In this document: piece by piece, positions 55,761 to 63,663 of the stretch
Position numbering within the stretch: the stretch's first letter is position 1
Layout: each line of letters starts with the position of its first letter
Assembly (NCBI GenBank): GCA_009746045.1
Contig: RPFO01000296.1
Span: 1,419,775-1,483,774 of the forward strand
Direction: 5' to 3'
DNA: 64,000 bases
Source of the DNA: Mesostigma viride
Taxonomy: Eukaryota; Streptophyta; Mesostigmatophyceae; Mesostigmatales; Mesostigmataceae
The notes under the pieces: model-generated
Seen by the model: the letters and a program-made list of their open reading frames with translations, nothing else
The model's database searches: none
What the model was told of the DNA's origin: nothing
Position numbers and translations under genes: made by a program

Positions 55761-56649
55761 TCAATTCTTCAGCTCGAAGGGGAGGAACCAACGCTCCTTC
55801 TCCACCTTCTCGAGCCCAGCAATGTCCTCCAAGGAAAGAGCGCCCAAACGGAAGTCGCAGAAAAGGTCCTCGCCCAGACGCTCCAAGTCCAGGTCCAGGT
55901 CCATGTCCTCCACGCGGAAGGGGCCCATCGCCGAAAACATATCCTCCTCCTCCTCCAGAGCGCAAGGAGCGGGGGCGGGAGCGAGAGACTTCTCCTCCTC
56001 GGCGGCCATCAGATCGATAGCCTCGCGGATCTCGCGGTCGCTGCGCTGGATGCGGGACTCGCTCAAAAGATCCTTCACGGGACCCTCGAAGGCGCCCCAA
56101 CCTAGCACCTCGTCGTCCTGCACGTGCGCCTCCGAAGACTTGGGAGGAGAACCGCGGAAGTAGGGAGACAGACGGCGACGGCAGCCGCGCAACTCGCGGC
56201 GAGAGCTGTCCTTCACGCGAGCGCCCATCCCGTCGTGAGGGCGCAGGTGCGGGTTCTTGCCCTTCACGCGAAGGCAGCGGCGGAAAGGAGCCGGCATGCA
56301 AGGGGCGCACGGAGTGCGAGGAGAAGGGAGGCGATCCGGCTCCGACTCAGCGTCAGAAGACGACTCGGAAACGGCGTCAGCGGCCACACAGAGGAAGTTG
56401 AGGAAATCTCGGAGGAGACGCCCTCAGAGGAGCTGTAGCTGAAGGAGGGCACGTTCTCGTAGTCCTCCTCCTCGTCCGCTGCATCTCCTTCGCGCGGGCC
56501 TTGCGAAGGCGGGCCTGCTTGTTCTGAGTTTCGCGGCAAGAAAGGCACGCCAGCGTGAACCCGTTCGCCAAGCGGGCGGACAGGAAATGGGACTCGGGGA
56601 ACGCCCGGTTGCACTTGTTGCAAGACAGGAAACGGGCGGAGGAAGCCAT
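55761..56649 (-). CDS. Zinc-ribbon-like acidic protein, frame-broken, virus-like block
   Basis: Starts MASSARFLSCNKCNRAFPES at 56649; CNKC plus CLSC (residues ~10-38) form a four-Cys zinc site. The frame shifts by one base near 56485-56500 (a CCC run) and again near 56385-56400. The middle part is acidic and Ser-rich (DEEEDYENVPSFSYSSSEG). The last 208 codons (frame open from 56387) include LGWGAFEGPVKDLLSESRIQ and end WFLPFELKN. With both shifts repaired it would be about 296 residues. No known family. Divergent from the gene at 57143 across a heat-shock element. Confidence 0.55.
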
Positions 56650-56807
56650 AGCCAGAAAGAAAGCAAGGAAGATTGCCGAGATAGACGATAGCGCGTGATG
56701 CGTGAGTGAGATGGCCAAGTCCGAGGGGACCACGCACTTTCTACGCGGACCGGCCTCGATTCCCGTGCGCTCCCATTGGACGAAAACGGATGGCGTCGCG
56801 CCGGCTG

Positions 56808-56825
56808 GAAACTTCTAGAAGATTC
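56808..56825. promoter_or_regulatory. Four-unit heat-shock element
   Basis: GAAacTTCtaGAAgaTTC fits the alternating nGAAnnTTCn rule perfectly over four units, the binding site of HSF trimers. It lies between divergent genes starting at 56649 and 57143. CCAAT boxes in reverse (CCCATTGG) lie at 56772, 56940 and 57000. Confidence 0.6.
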
Positions 56826-57142
56826 CCGCGGCCCGCCACGAGATCTTGTCAGCGGATCCGGAAAGAGATCCCGTGCGTCACCACCGGCCGCCAGCCGCCA
56901 CTCGTAGACTGAGAAGGACGGTTACGAGATCCCGTGCACGCCCATTGGACAGGCCGGGACGCGGGGCAGAAAGACCGTTACGACCACCGCGCGCCGAGCG
57001 CCCATTGGTCCAGCCACCACACGCGAGACCCACGGGAAAGGACAAAAGCACTCCAACGCGCAAGGAACACGCACAGACGCACACGCACACACAAGCTAGC
57101 TAACGAACGAACAGCCATAGCCAACACTCCTACACAACAGAC

Positions 57143-58657
57143 ATGGACGCCTTCTCCGTTTTGTGCGAGGCCGCTCAGGCTCAGGCTCAGACTAAGGCTA
57201 AGGATCAGGCACTCCTTGCAATCCCGGAAATGCACTCTCTGAACCTCTCTGACGACGAGAAGGAGGCCGCCACCGCGCTCGCCACGCTCAAAATCGTGCC
57301 CGAGGTCATCAAGGCGGTCCAGGCGGGCACGGGGGCTGCAAACAAAAACAACAACAAGCAGACGCCCGCGCCCACGCCAGCGCCCACGCCCGCGCCCACG
57401 CAGACGCAGCCGCAGACGCAGACGCAGGCAAACGCCAACGTCAACGTCAACCTCAACGCGCAGAGGCCAAAACGACCCCTGGAGATGGCGCCCGCGCCTT
57501 TGCCCGCCCCGGCCCTTTCTCCAGCCCTTTCTCAGGCCCCTGCGCCCACGCCCATCCTATCGCTGCCGGAAGGAGCCGTCACCATGGAGGTCGTGCACCC
57601 GGACGGGAGGAAGGAGCTCGTTTACCGCATCGTGCCCGCGGTGGCGGCGGCCGCGGCGGCAAAGAGAGCCAAGACGGTCATCTCCGTCGCCGTGGGCGTG
57701 CCCTGCAACCCGCAGACCGTCGTGGGCGTGCCCAAGCTGCCCCAAGTCGTGCCCAGGCCCGCGGGGCCCCCGCTCCTGCCGCCCGTCAAGCTCTTCGCGC
57801 AGGGGATGCAGAACCTCGCCAGGATGCAAGTCGCCGCGACCGCCATGGCCGCGAGAAGCCCCGTCCTCGCACAGCCGCAGCCGCAGCCGCAGCAGCCGCA
57901 GCAGCCAAGGCAGATCCTCCCCAACCACGTGCTCATCAACAGGGACGTGCCCGTTCACGCGCCCAGGCGGCACTCCGCGCAGGTCAGGGCGCTGCTCACA
58001 AGGAACCCGGCAGCCAGGGTCTTCCCCACGCCGGCGGGAGAGCAGCACAAGGTCGACAGGCTCCTCCTGCTGCCCGGGGAGGACAGGAAGCCCGCGCGCG
58101 TCGAGAACATCGACCCGGAGCAGGAGGCCAAGCTCGTCTACCCCCTCATGGTGGTCACGCCCGCCAAGTGCTGGGGGCAGATGCCTACCAAGGTGCCGCT
58201 CGACAAGGCCGAGGACAAGGAGCAGGAGGCCATCTGGAGGAACATCCGCAACGCCCAGATCGAGGAGGGGTGGAGGCAGCCGTGCGTGCTGCAGGGGACC
58301 TGCAAGGCGGTCAGGGCCGAGAGGGACGCGGTGGACGCCTGCCTGGCCAAGATCGCGCCCTCGTCTCCGGAGATGGCGGCTCGCATCGACCAGCGCGCGG
58401 CGTTGCGCACGCAGGCGCTGGCTCTGGCGACTCTGAACGAGCACATCTTGAGGGACTTGCTTCCTCTGGTGCCCGAGGACCGCAGGCGGGACTATGCGAC
58501 GATGGCGAGGGAGTTCAGCTTCTTCGCGAGGAGCACTGTGGTGCGGGCTTGCGCTTCCGCGGGTCGTTCTGGTGCTGCTGCTATTCAGAATAGGGTGGCT
58601 AACTTGCGGGACAAGGCTACGGCGCTGTTCTCGTACACGCCCGTGGGCGAGCTGTAG
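57143..58657 (+). CDS. Pro/Gln/Ala-rich protein of unknown function, virus-like block
   Basis: 504 residues, intact, starting MDAFSVLCEAAQAQAQTK. Residues 70-130 are built of (P/T/Q)-rich repeats (TPAPTPAPTPAPTQTQ). The middle holds a strand-rich segment (GAVTMEVVHPDGRKELVYRI). The last ~220 residues are less biased and include EQEAIWRNIRNAQIEEGWRQ and a helical end (RRDYATMAREFSFFARST), so the C-terminal half is probably the folded domain. No family recognised. The shared upstream region with heat-shock and CCAAT boxes suggests co-regulation with the divergent zinc-ribbon gene. The stop is followed by TTGGACTTGGGTATTGG repeats. Confidence 0.7.
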   Translation: MDAFSVLCEAAQAQAQTKAKDQALLAIPEMHSLNLSDDEKEAATALATLKIVPEVIKAVQAGTGAANKNNNKQTPAPTPAPTPAPTQTQPQTQTQANANVNVNLNAQRPKRPLEMAPAPLPAPALSPALSQAPAPTPILSLPEGAVTMEVVHPDGRKELVYRIVPAVAAAAAAKRAKTVISVAVGVPCNPQTVVGVPKLPQVVPRPAGPPLLPPVKLFAQGMQNLARMQVAATAMAARSPVLAQPQPQPQQPQQPRQILPNHVLINRDVPVHAPRRHSAQVRALLTRNPAARVFPTPAGEQHKVDRLLLLPGEDRKPARVENIDPEQEAKLVYPLMVVTPAKCWGQMPTKVPLDKAEDKEQEAIWRNIRNAQIEEGWRQPCVLQGTCKAVRAERDAVDACLAKIAPSSPEMAARIDQRAALRTQALALATLNEHILRDLLPLVPEDRRRDYATMAREFSFFARSTVVRACASAGRSGAAAIQNRVANLRDKATALFSYTPVGEL

Positions 58658-58789
58658 ACTTGGGTATTGGACTTGGACTTGGGTATTGGACTTGGGAATT
58701 GATGGATGAAATGTAATGAGTAATAAAGAACTTTATTGATGAATGAATAATAAAGTGTTTTGTTGATGATTCCAACAATGAGTGGACCC

Positions 58790-58885
58790 ACTAGCTACCT
58801 GGCCAAAAGGCCTCTCGCCGCCCGGGAATGGGGAATTTGAAGTTGTCTCTGGGGTATACAACCTCGGCATGTGTAAATAATAAAG
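58790..58885 (-). pseudogene. Fragment of a second KilA-N/BRO-like gene
   Basis: Minus strand reads an A-E-V-V-Y...N-F-K-F-P segment matching residues ~60-75 of the protein encoded at 58993-59850, with about 75-80% base identity over ~90 bp (for example GGGAATTTGAAGTTGT). It is a partial duplicate, not a gene. Confidence 0.6.
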
Positions 58886-58925
58886 ATTCTCGATGCCCGG
58901 GCCGGGGAATTCCAGAAGTGACAGG

Positions 58926-58957
58926 TTTGACACACCTCCTTGTGCTCTGCTAATATC
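58926..58957. repeat. Direct repeat, left of the KilA-N/BRO-like gene
   Basis: GTTTGACACACCTCCTTGTG followed by CTCTGCTAAT; the same 30 bp occurs at 60036-60067. The pair brackets a 1.1 kb segment containing one gene. Confidence 0.85.
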
Positions 58958-58992
58958 CGTCAGTGTCTCATGCAATGAGACTTGTACTTTAG

Positions 58993-59850
58993 CTAGTTGA
59001 CTGCGATTGCAGTGCGGGACTCGCGCGTGAGACGCTGGTTGAGGCGCATGACCTTGACGTTCTCCTGGATGCACTCCTTGTCCGCGCGTGTGTCGTGAAG
59101 TCCGGTAGCCTTAAACACCGGTTCGAGCAAATCCCGTTTACGTTTTGCGACTCCCAACGGGTTGTCACCCGTCAGCCTGATTTCTTTGGCTTCCAGGACT
59201 TGGAGAAAGTTCATCCCGGCACTCTGCTCTTCGGTCAGCAGGTCACGTGCCGACCCTCCAACATTGTAGATCCCGCGAAGCTCGCTGGAAGTCTTGCCAG
59301 TAACCGCGAGATTGTTGCTGTCATGGACCTTAGGGTACAGCAGGCCGCTTCCCTTATGCTTGTCGAGGTATTCCTTGATGGCGTCGTTCAAATTGCGGGT
59401 AGAAAGACAGCTCTTGATGCGATTATTCTGCTGCAGAGTAGACAAGGCCGTGTCGGTCCCATCCTTGGCGTCCGCGCGCTTCAAGATGTCCTCGGCCAGA
59501 GTCCGATCCGCGTTCAAGTATCGTTCCAGGAGTATAGAGACCTTGTCACGAAACTTGGCCGCGAGCTTTCCTGGGAGCAACATCATGATGCGACTCAGCC
59601 CCTGGCGGTCGGTCACGGGCGTCTCTCGCTGCCCGAGACCGGGAAATTTGAAGTTGTATACGACAGATACAACCTCGGAATGTGCCTTCTGGAGCTTCGA
59701 CCATATATCCCGCGGGTTTTTGAATCCGCAGCTAGCAAGTGTGTCGAATATAGAAATTCTTCCGTCAGGTGTCACGCGTATCTTTCCAGTAAACCTGGGG
59801 TCGTCCTCGGACCCGTCCATTGGGGTGAGGTACTTCACGATGGCCGCCAT
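58993..59850 (-). CDS. KilA-N/BRO-like viral DNA-binding-type protein
   Basis: 285 residues from the ATG at 59850 (MAAIVKYLTPMDGSEDD); a TTG three codons upstream is also open. Residues ~25-115 have the layout of BRO-N/KilA-N domains of large DNA viruses and phages: GRISIFDTLASCGFKNPRDI, a W, then FKFPGLGQRETPVTDRQGLS, then MMLLPGKLAAKFRDKV and LLERYLNADRTLAEDI. The C-terminal half (EEQSAGMNFLQVLEAKEIRL and KECIQENVKVMRLNQRL) is a second conserved-looking region. Such proteins bind DNA and are expanded in giant virus genomes. The family name is from pattern memory, not a search. It is a single intact gene between direct repeats. Confidence 0.65.
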   Translation of the reverse strand: MAAIVKYLTPMDGSEDDPRFTGKIRVTPDGRISIFDTLASCGFKNPRDIWSKLQKAHSEVVSVVYNFKFPGLGQRETPVTDRQGLSRIMMLLPGKLAAKFRDKVSILLERYLNADRTLAEDILKRADAKDGTDTALSTLQQNNRIKSCLSTRNLNDAIKEYLDKHKGSGLLYPKVHDSNNLAVTGKTSSELRGIYNVGGSARDLLTEEQSAGMNFLQVLEAKEIRLTGDNPLGVAKRKRDLLEPVFKATGLHDTRADKECIQENVKVMRLNQRLTRESRTAIAVN

Positions 59851-60035
59851 GGCCACCAAAGATGGCCGAAACAGAGAATTTCACGGTGTTTGGAACGACA
59901 TTCTTCTACTTATACCTTGATAAAACGACCAAACTCTTCCAAACCGAGACGTGGCCTATCAAACGAATGCCACGTGTCGTTATAAGACGCGAACACATCA
60001 CTCTCTCGTTGCCCCTGGGAGTTTCCAGTGTGTTA

Positions 60036-60067
60036 AAGTTTGACACACCTCCTTGTGCTCTGCTAAT
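60036..60067. repeat. Direct repeat, right of the KilA-N/BRO-like gene
   Basis: Partner of 58926-58957. Confidence 0.85.
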
Positions 60068-60195
60068 GTGTTTGGATGTTGCAGCTCTACTACGCCGTAT
60101 CTACGGGCCGCGGGCCTAGCTACGAGTGCATGAGATGTTGGAGTCGTGTATTGGATGAAAATGCCTTTATTCATTCATTGATAGGAAAATACCAT

Positions 60196-60866
60196 TCAAG
60201 TTAGGCGGGCACGTTTGGCCACGGGCAAAGGGGTGTATCCATCCACCAAAAGGGAGTAGGCGAGCTCTTTCTGGCTCTCCGGCACGGCCATGAAAGCGTG
60301 CATCATCAAGCAGTCGCGAGGGCCGGCCTTGAAAACGCGAATGGGCCGGTTCTCCCCCAGCAGGAAACGCTGGTCTTCCTGCGAGCGAGAGGGGTTGCGC
60401 CAAGGAATGCCCCTCTCGTACGAGGTTTGGAAGAATCCCATCAGCTCCTCGTGCTGCGTGCTTCGTTGTAAAAGGGCCCAGCACTGGGCCTTGTATTCCC
60501 CCACGTTCGTGTCCATCAGGCTCCTGTCCGGGAGATAGACGCGCCGTTCGTCGCCCCTTTTGGGCTCCGCGGACCACGGAATGAAGCGGGGCCACCGCTC
60601 ATCGTTCGGGGGAGTGCTGGCGGATCGTTGTACATAGCCAGGGAGTCTGCGTAAACGCTCAGGCCTCGCTTCACGTTGTGAGACCGCGTCTCTCGAAAAA
60701 CCCACATCTTGGGGCGGCCTTCGTACGCGAGTTCGCTTTCCTCTTGGAACGAGGGAGAGACGGGCCGTTCCTTTCGCGCCACCTCTTTGCGGAACTGAGA
60801 AATCGTCACGCTTTTCAGCCACACGAACTCTCGTTCGCGGAGGGCTTCGAGTTTGTCGATGGCCAT
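60196..60866 (-). CDS. Unknown protein, virus-like block, one frame break
   Basis: Starts MAIDKLEALREREFVWLKSV at 60866. The frame is lost at a five-C run (60608-60612) and continues in the next frame (NDERWPRFIPWSAEPKRGDE) to VAKRARLT and a TGA at 60196; about 224 residues in total. Both halves look like ordinary folded protein, with a short conserved-looking GYTPLPVAKRARL end. No family recognised. The upstream region has two direct copies of GGACCGACTCGAGTGGCGCG (61002-61060). Confidence 0.6.
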
Positions 60867-61001
60867 GGCTATGGCGGCTTGTTTTCGTGTTTTTGCTAGT
60901 GGTTTGGGTGAGGAGATGGCTGTTTGGGCGAAGGCAGCACCTTTTACACTCGAAGGCGGCCTCGAAGGGGCAGGGCATATTCGAGGAATATTCCGAGGTA
61001 C

Positions 61002-61060
61002 GGACCGACTCGAGTGGCGCGGCGCGGGACTGGACCGACTCGAGTGGCGCGGCGCGGGAT
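61002..61060. promoter_or_regulatory. Direct repeat in upstream region of the 60866 gene
   Basis: GACCGACTCGAGTGGCGCGG followed by CGCGGGA occurs twice, about 30 bp apart, 140-190 bp upstream of the start codon. The GGCGCGGCGC core is shared with the promoter module at 53629-53770. Function is inferred. Confidence 0.4.
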
Positions 61061-61152
61061 TCGTACGGCACTATTGACGCCGCGCCACTTGCACCGTACC
61101 TAGACTGGTTACTTTAGTTCTCGAAACGCCACGTCAACGCCGTTTCGCGGGT

Positions 61153-61608
61153 TTAGAACGAGCGCGAGTCACTCTCCTCGACCCCCCGGGGTGCCTGGCT
61201 CGCCTGGCTCGTTCTCGTCTCATATCCGCCATTAGAGAGTGCGGCATAATGGGGTAGAGCGTGAGAAAGTCGGTCCGCATATTCATGCTCTGCCCTCAGT
61301 TCCCTTTTATCTCTATTCTGGGCGTTGTGTGCTATTCTGGAACCGTCGTACATAGCGCGAGTCAACATTTCACCATCGACATTGTAATGAACGGGCGTTG
61401 TCCATATTCGTTTCGAGTTTTCTGCGCGGTCTTCCATATCTTTATTGATTTTACGGATTCTGTCCCACGGGATATTGCGGTCGAAATTCTTCATAACGTC
61501 GGGAACTATAGCGCTCGTCTCTCTGTCCACGAGGCGCATATTCGCAAGAGTTTTCAGTCCGCCGCGGCCAGAATCCGCTACCGCCATATTCATGATGCCC
61601 TGTTTCAA
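61153..61608 (-). CDS. Second F-box-like repeat, probably the 3' part of the gene at 62420
   Basis: The frame includes (just before its first ATG) Y-G-W-K-D-L-P-A-D-L-K-Q-G-I-M-N-M-A, then GGLKTLANMRLVDRETSAIV. This parallels the upstream frame (W-N-A-I-P-E-N-I-Q-R-N-I-I-S-M-A, LEFLANARLVDKKT). The pattern W-x2-(L/I)-P-x7-I-x2-MA...LAN-x-RLVD resembles an F-box helix. Adding one base to the seven-C run at 61643-61649 would fuse it to the upstream frame. It ends in a Gln/Ser-rich tail. Confidence 0.55.
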   Translation of the reverse strand: MKQGIMNMAVADSGRGGLKTLANMRLVDRETSAIVPDVMKNFDRNIPWDRIRKINKDMEDRAENSKRIWTTPVHYNVDGEMLTRAMYDGSRIAHNAQNRDKRELRAEHEYADRLSHALPHYAALSNGGYETRTSQASQAPRGVEESDSRSF

Positions 61609-62420
61609 GTCCGCTGGCAGATCCTTCCAGCCGTATTCGGGAGGGGGGGTGGTACATAGGCGCCAAGTTTCATACGCCTCATCTCCGCGAACCCATCGGA
61701 CCCGTTATCGGGAAAAGTTGGAATCGGATCGGGGATGGGTTGGGGCTTTTCATTGCGAAATTTTTCCCGACGCCATAAATCCATCGCCCTTTGTTGTGTC
61801 CTGCGAACTCGGTCTGCATAATCTAGCTCGAATTGTTTTTGTTGTCTTGCGTCATTATACCTTTGAATCCTCTCCGGTGAATCGCGATTGTTTCGCAATG
61901 CGCGGATCTCCGTGTCTAGCGGTTTGATTCGTTTGTATACGTCGTTTACGTCAAGACGACTAATCGCGTCTCCTGCCAAACCTCCCGTCTTTTTGTCCAC
62001 TAGTCGCGCATTCGCGAGAAATTCTAGTCCGCCGGGACCCTTCGCAGCCATTGAAATTATGTTTCTCTGGATATTTTCTGGGATGGCGTTCCAGGTGACC
62101 TCTTTCTCTGGGGCGGGTTTCGGTGTCATCTTCGGTATCTCTTGTCTCGTGACCCTGCGTTCCGCAAAACCGTCCGCCTCGTAATCAGTCCCCGTCGATG
62201 GGTTCGTGGTCGCGAGAACAGGGGGGGGCGCGGAGTCCGTGAAGGCGACTCTCGGGAGAGGAGGAGGAGGAGTAGATTCCGAAACCCCGAACTCTCGGGC
62301 TCGGTGTCTCCGTCTCTTTCGCGCTTGACACGCGGCGTGAGTTCCGCACATCTTCCGTCCATGTCGCGCCTCGTTGCGACAGTTCTCGCCGGTCTTCGTT
62401 TTTCTGCAGCACTTCGCCAT
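61605..62420 (-). CDS. Cys/His-motif and F-box-like protein, virus-like block
   Basis: Starts MAKCCRKTKTGENCRNEARH at 62420. The N-terminal C-x3-T-x2-G-x2-C-x10-C-x2-H motif (ending MCGTHA) is a small zinc-type knuckle (DUF5763-like) seen in phages and large viruses. A basic stretch (ARKRRRHRARE), a Pro-rich linker and an F-box-like segment at ~125-165 (VTWNAIPENIQRNIISMAAK, LANARLVDKKT) follow. It is then mostly helical (YNDARQQKQFELDYADRVRR). The frame ends soon after a seven-C run, and continuing one base shifted reaches a second F-box-like repeat (61153-61608). If these are one gene, the product is about 420 residues. A possible partner is Skp1/SCF, by family analogy only. Confidence 0.6.
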   Translation of the reverse strand: MAKCCRKTKTGENCRNEARHGRKMCGTHAACQARKRRRHRAREFGVSESTPPPPLPRVAFTDSAPPPVLATTNPSTGTDYEADGFAERRVTRQEIPKMTPKPAPEKEVTWNAIPENIQRNIISMAAKGPGGLEFLANARLVDKKTGGLAGDAISRLDVNDVYKRIKPLDTEIRALRNNRDSPERIQRYNDARQQKQFELDYADRVRRTQQRAMDLWRREKFRNEKPQPIPDPIPTFPDNGSDGFAEMRRMKLGAYVPPPLPNTAGRICQRT

Positions 62421-62461
62421 GGCTCGCTTGTTTATAACGCGCGATATTATTTGAAAAACGC

Positions 62462-62935
62462 TTATTGGGGAAGGGGAGTATAACTAGAGGTCGCGGTGTC
62501 GTCCAAATCCGGGTCGTTCGGTCGAGGATAGAACCCTCCGCTCCTCGGCGGCCTGTTCAAATGGTGAATAGGGACGGTCGCCTCGCCGTCCGGACCGTTC
62601 CCGCGCTGGACGGGTCGTCGTCGAGCGCTCGACGAGCGCCCCGCCGAAGCTTGAGGAGGTTGTATTTGCCCAGGAGGTTCAGGGATGAAATCAACCGCCC
62701 CCACAGGGCCCTGCTGGGTTGCCGACAAAGGGACTGTTCGAAAGGAGTCGGCGGAGAGTTCGTTTAACGATATATTGGCAGTAGAAGTGCGCGCCACGTG
62801 TCGAAGAACGCGCCGCCGTTTCGTCTTCGCGCTTCCCCCGCGGTGTTTCGGTTTCCCGTGAAACCGACACTCGCTCCCCTTCTTCACGTCGATCGCGCAT
62901 TTCCCGCCTTTCGCCGTCTTCTTCCCGCACTTCAT
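62462..62935 (-). CDS. Cys/His-motif protein, paralogue
   Basis: 157 residues: MKCGKKTAKGGKC, then CRFHGK, the same N-terminal knuckle as its neighbours, then a Lys/Arg-rich stretch (KHRGGSAKTKRRR) and a low-complexity Pro/Arg/Ser tail ending TATSSYTPLPQ. It lacks the F-box-like part. Its stop is 41 bp upstream of the next gene start (62420), so spacing is viral-tight. Unknown function. Confidence 0.6.
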   Translation of the reverse strand: MKCGKKTAKGGKCAIDVKKGSECRFHGKPKHRGGSAKTKRRRVLRHVARTSTANISLNELSADSFRTVPLSATQQGPVGAVDFIPEPPGQIQPPQASAGRSSSARRRPVQRGNGPDGEATVPIHHLNRPPRSGGFYPRPNDPDLDDTATSSYTPLPQ

Positions 62936-62970
62936 TGCCGCGCTTACACAATTCGCTTCGAAAATACCGG

Positions 62971-63270
62971 TCAGGATCTCCTCTTGTCACGGCCGCCGCG
63001 CGTCGTCTTGGAACGCGCGCCGTGAGATCCGCGCCGACGTCGCACCCGTCGCTGGTTGACGACCCCTTCGTGATTTAGGGTCAACGACGGTTTTTCGGGT
63101 CCGTTTTCCCAACCTTCTAACGTGTTTACGTATTCCGGTACTGGGCCTGGTTCGGTAAGTTTGATGCCATGCTCTTTAGACAAAGCCTCTCTGATATCCA
63201 TGGCTCTTCGTCCGCTTTGCCGCATCGTCGTGTCTTTTCTCCAAATCCTGCATCGCCGCACGTCTCGCAT
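62971..63270 (-). CDS. Basic-tailed frame, probably the 3' part of the gene at 63571
   Basis: The frame reads AMDIREALSKEHGIKLTEPG, PVPEYVNTLEGWENG and a strongly basic end (RRVRRRRGSHGARSKTTRGG). It overlaps the end of the previous frame by ~95 bp. Either it is a separate gene starting at an internal ATG, or the two frames are one product after a single shift in the overlap. Confidence 0.45.
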   Translation of the reverse strand: MRDVRRCRIWRKDTTMRQSGRRAMDIREALSKEHGIKLTEPGPVPEYVNTLEGWENGPEKPSLTLNHEGVVNQRRVRRRRGSHGARSKTTRGGRDKRRS

Positions 63271-63571
63271 TTACATCCTGCCTGACACGAAAAAAATCAG
63301 GGGACATTACGTTCGCTACATCGCGCTGAAGCATGGAAAGTGTTGCATTTTCAGTCAACATGTCGTACATTTCATCTTCGTTTTCAAGATCCTGCCATGT
63401 ATTTTTCGGCTTAGGTTGATCTTCGCGCCACACGAGGCATTCTCTCGCGCGGTGACCCCTCGGCCTTCGTTTCGTACTTTGTCCCGTCCTGTGCAAGTGG
63501 CAGCCGCCTCTCGTCGAAACCGCGTTCTCGCACCTCTTGCGCGTCGTGCTCGTGATCTTGCCGCACTTCAT
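63176..63571 (-). CDS. Cys/His-motif protein, paralogue
   Basis: 131 residues: MKCGKITSTTRKRCENAVST, then GGCHLH, the third copy of the N-terminal knuckle, then a basic stretch (KRRPRGHRARE) shared in style with the gene at 62420, then a helical acidic region (TWQDLENEDEMYDMLTENAT). Probably truncated by a frame change; see 62971-63270. Confidence 0.55.
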   Translation of the reverse strand: MKCGKITSTTRKRCENAVSTRGGCHLHRTGQSTKRRPRGHRARECLVWREDQPKPKNTWQDLENEDEMYDMLTENATLSMLQRDVANVMSPDFFRVRQDVNARRAAMQDLEKRHDDAAKRTKSHGYQRGFV

Positions 63572-63663
63572 CCGTGACCATACTAAACGCGCAAGAAATT
63601 TCGTGAAATGTGAAGGTTCGTTCGGTCACGAGCGAACCGAAAAGGTGTGGCCGCTTAGATACG

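Noticed and set aside
57557-58444. 295-codon minus-strand ORF
   Set aside because: Shadow of the 504-residue gene; Arg/Leu/Gly-rich with no structure.
59095-59985. 296-codon plus-strand ORF opposite the KilA-N/BRO-like gene
   Set aside because: The sense strand shows a recognisable domain layout; this frame does not.
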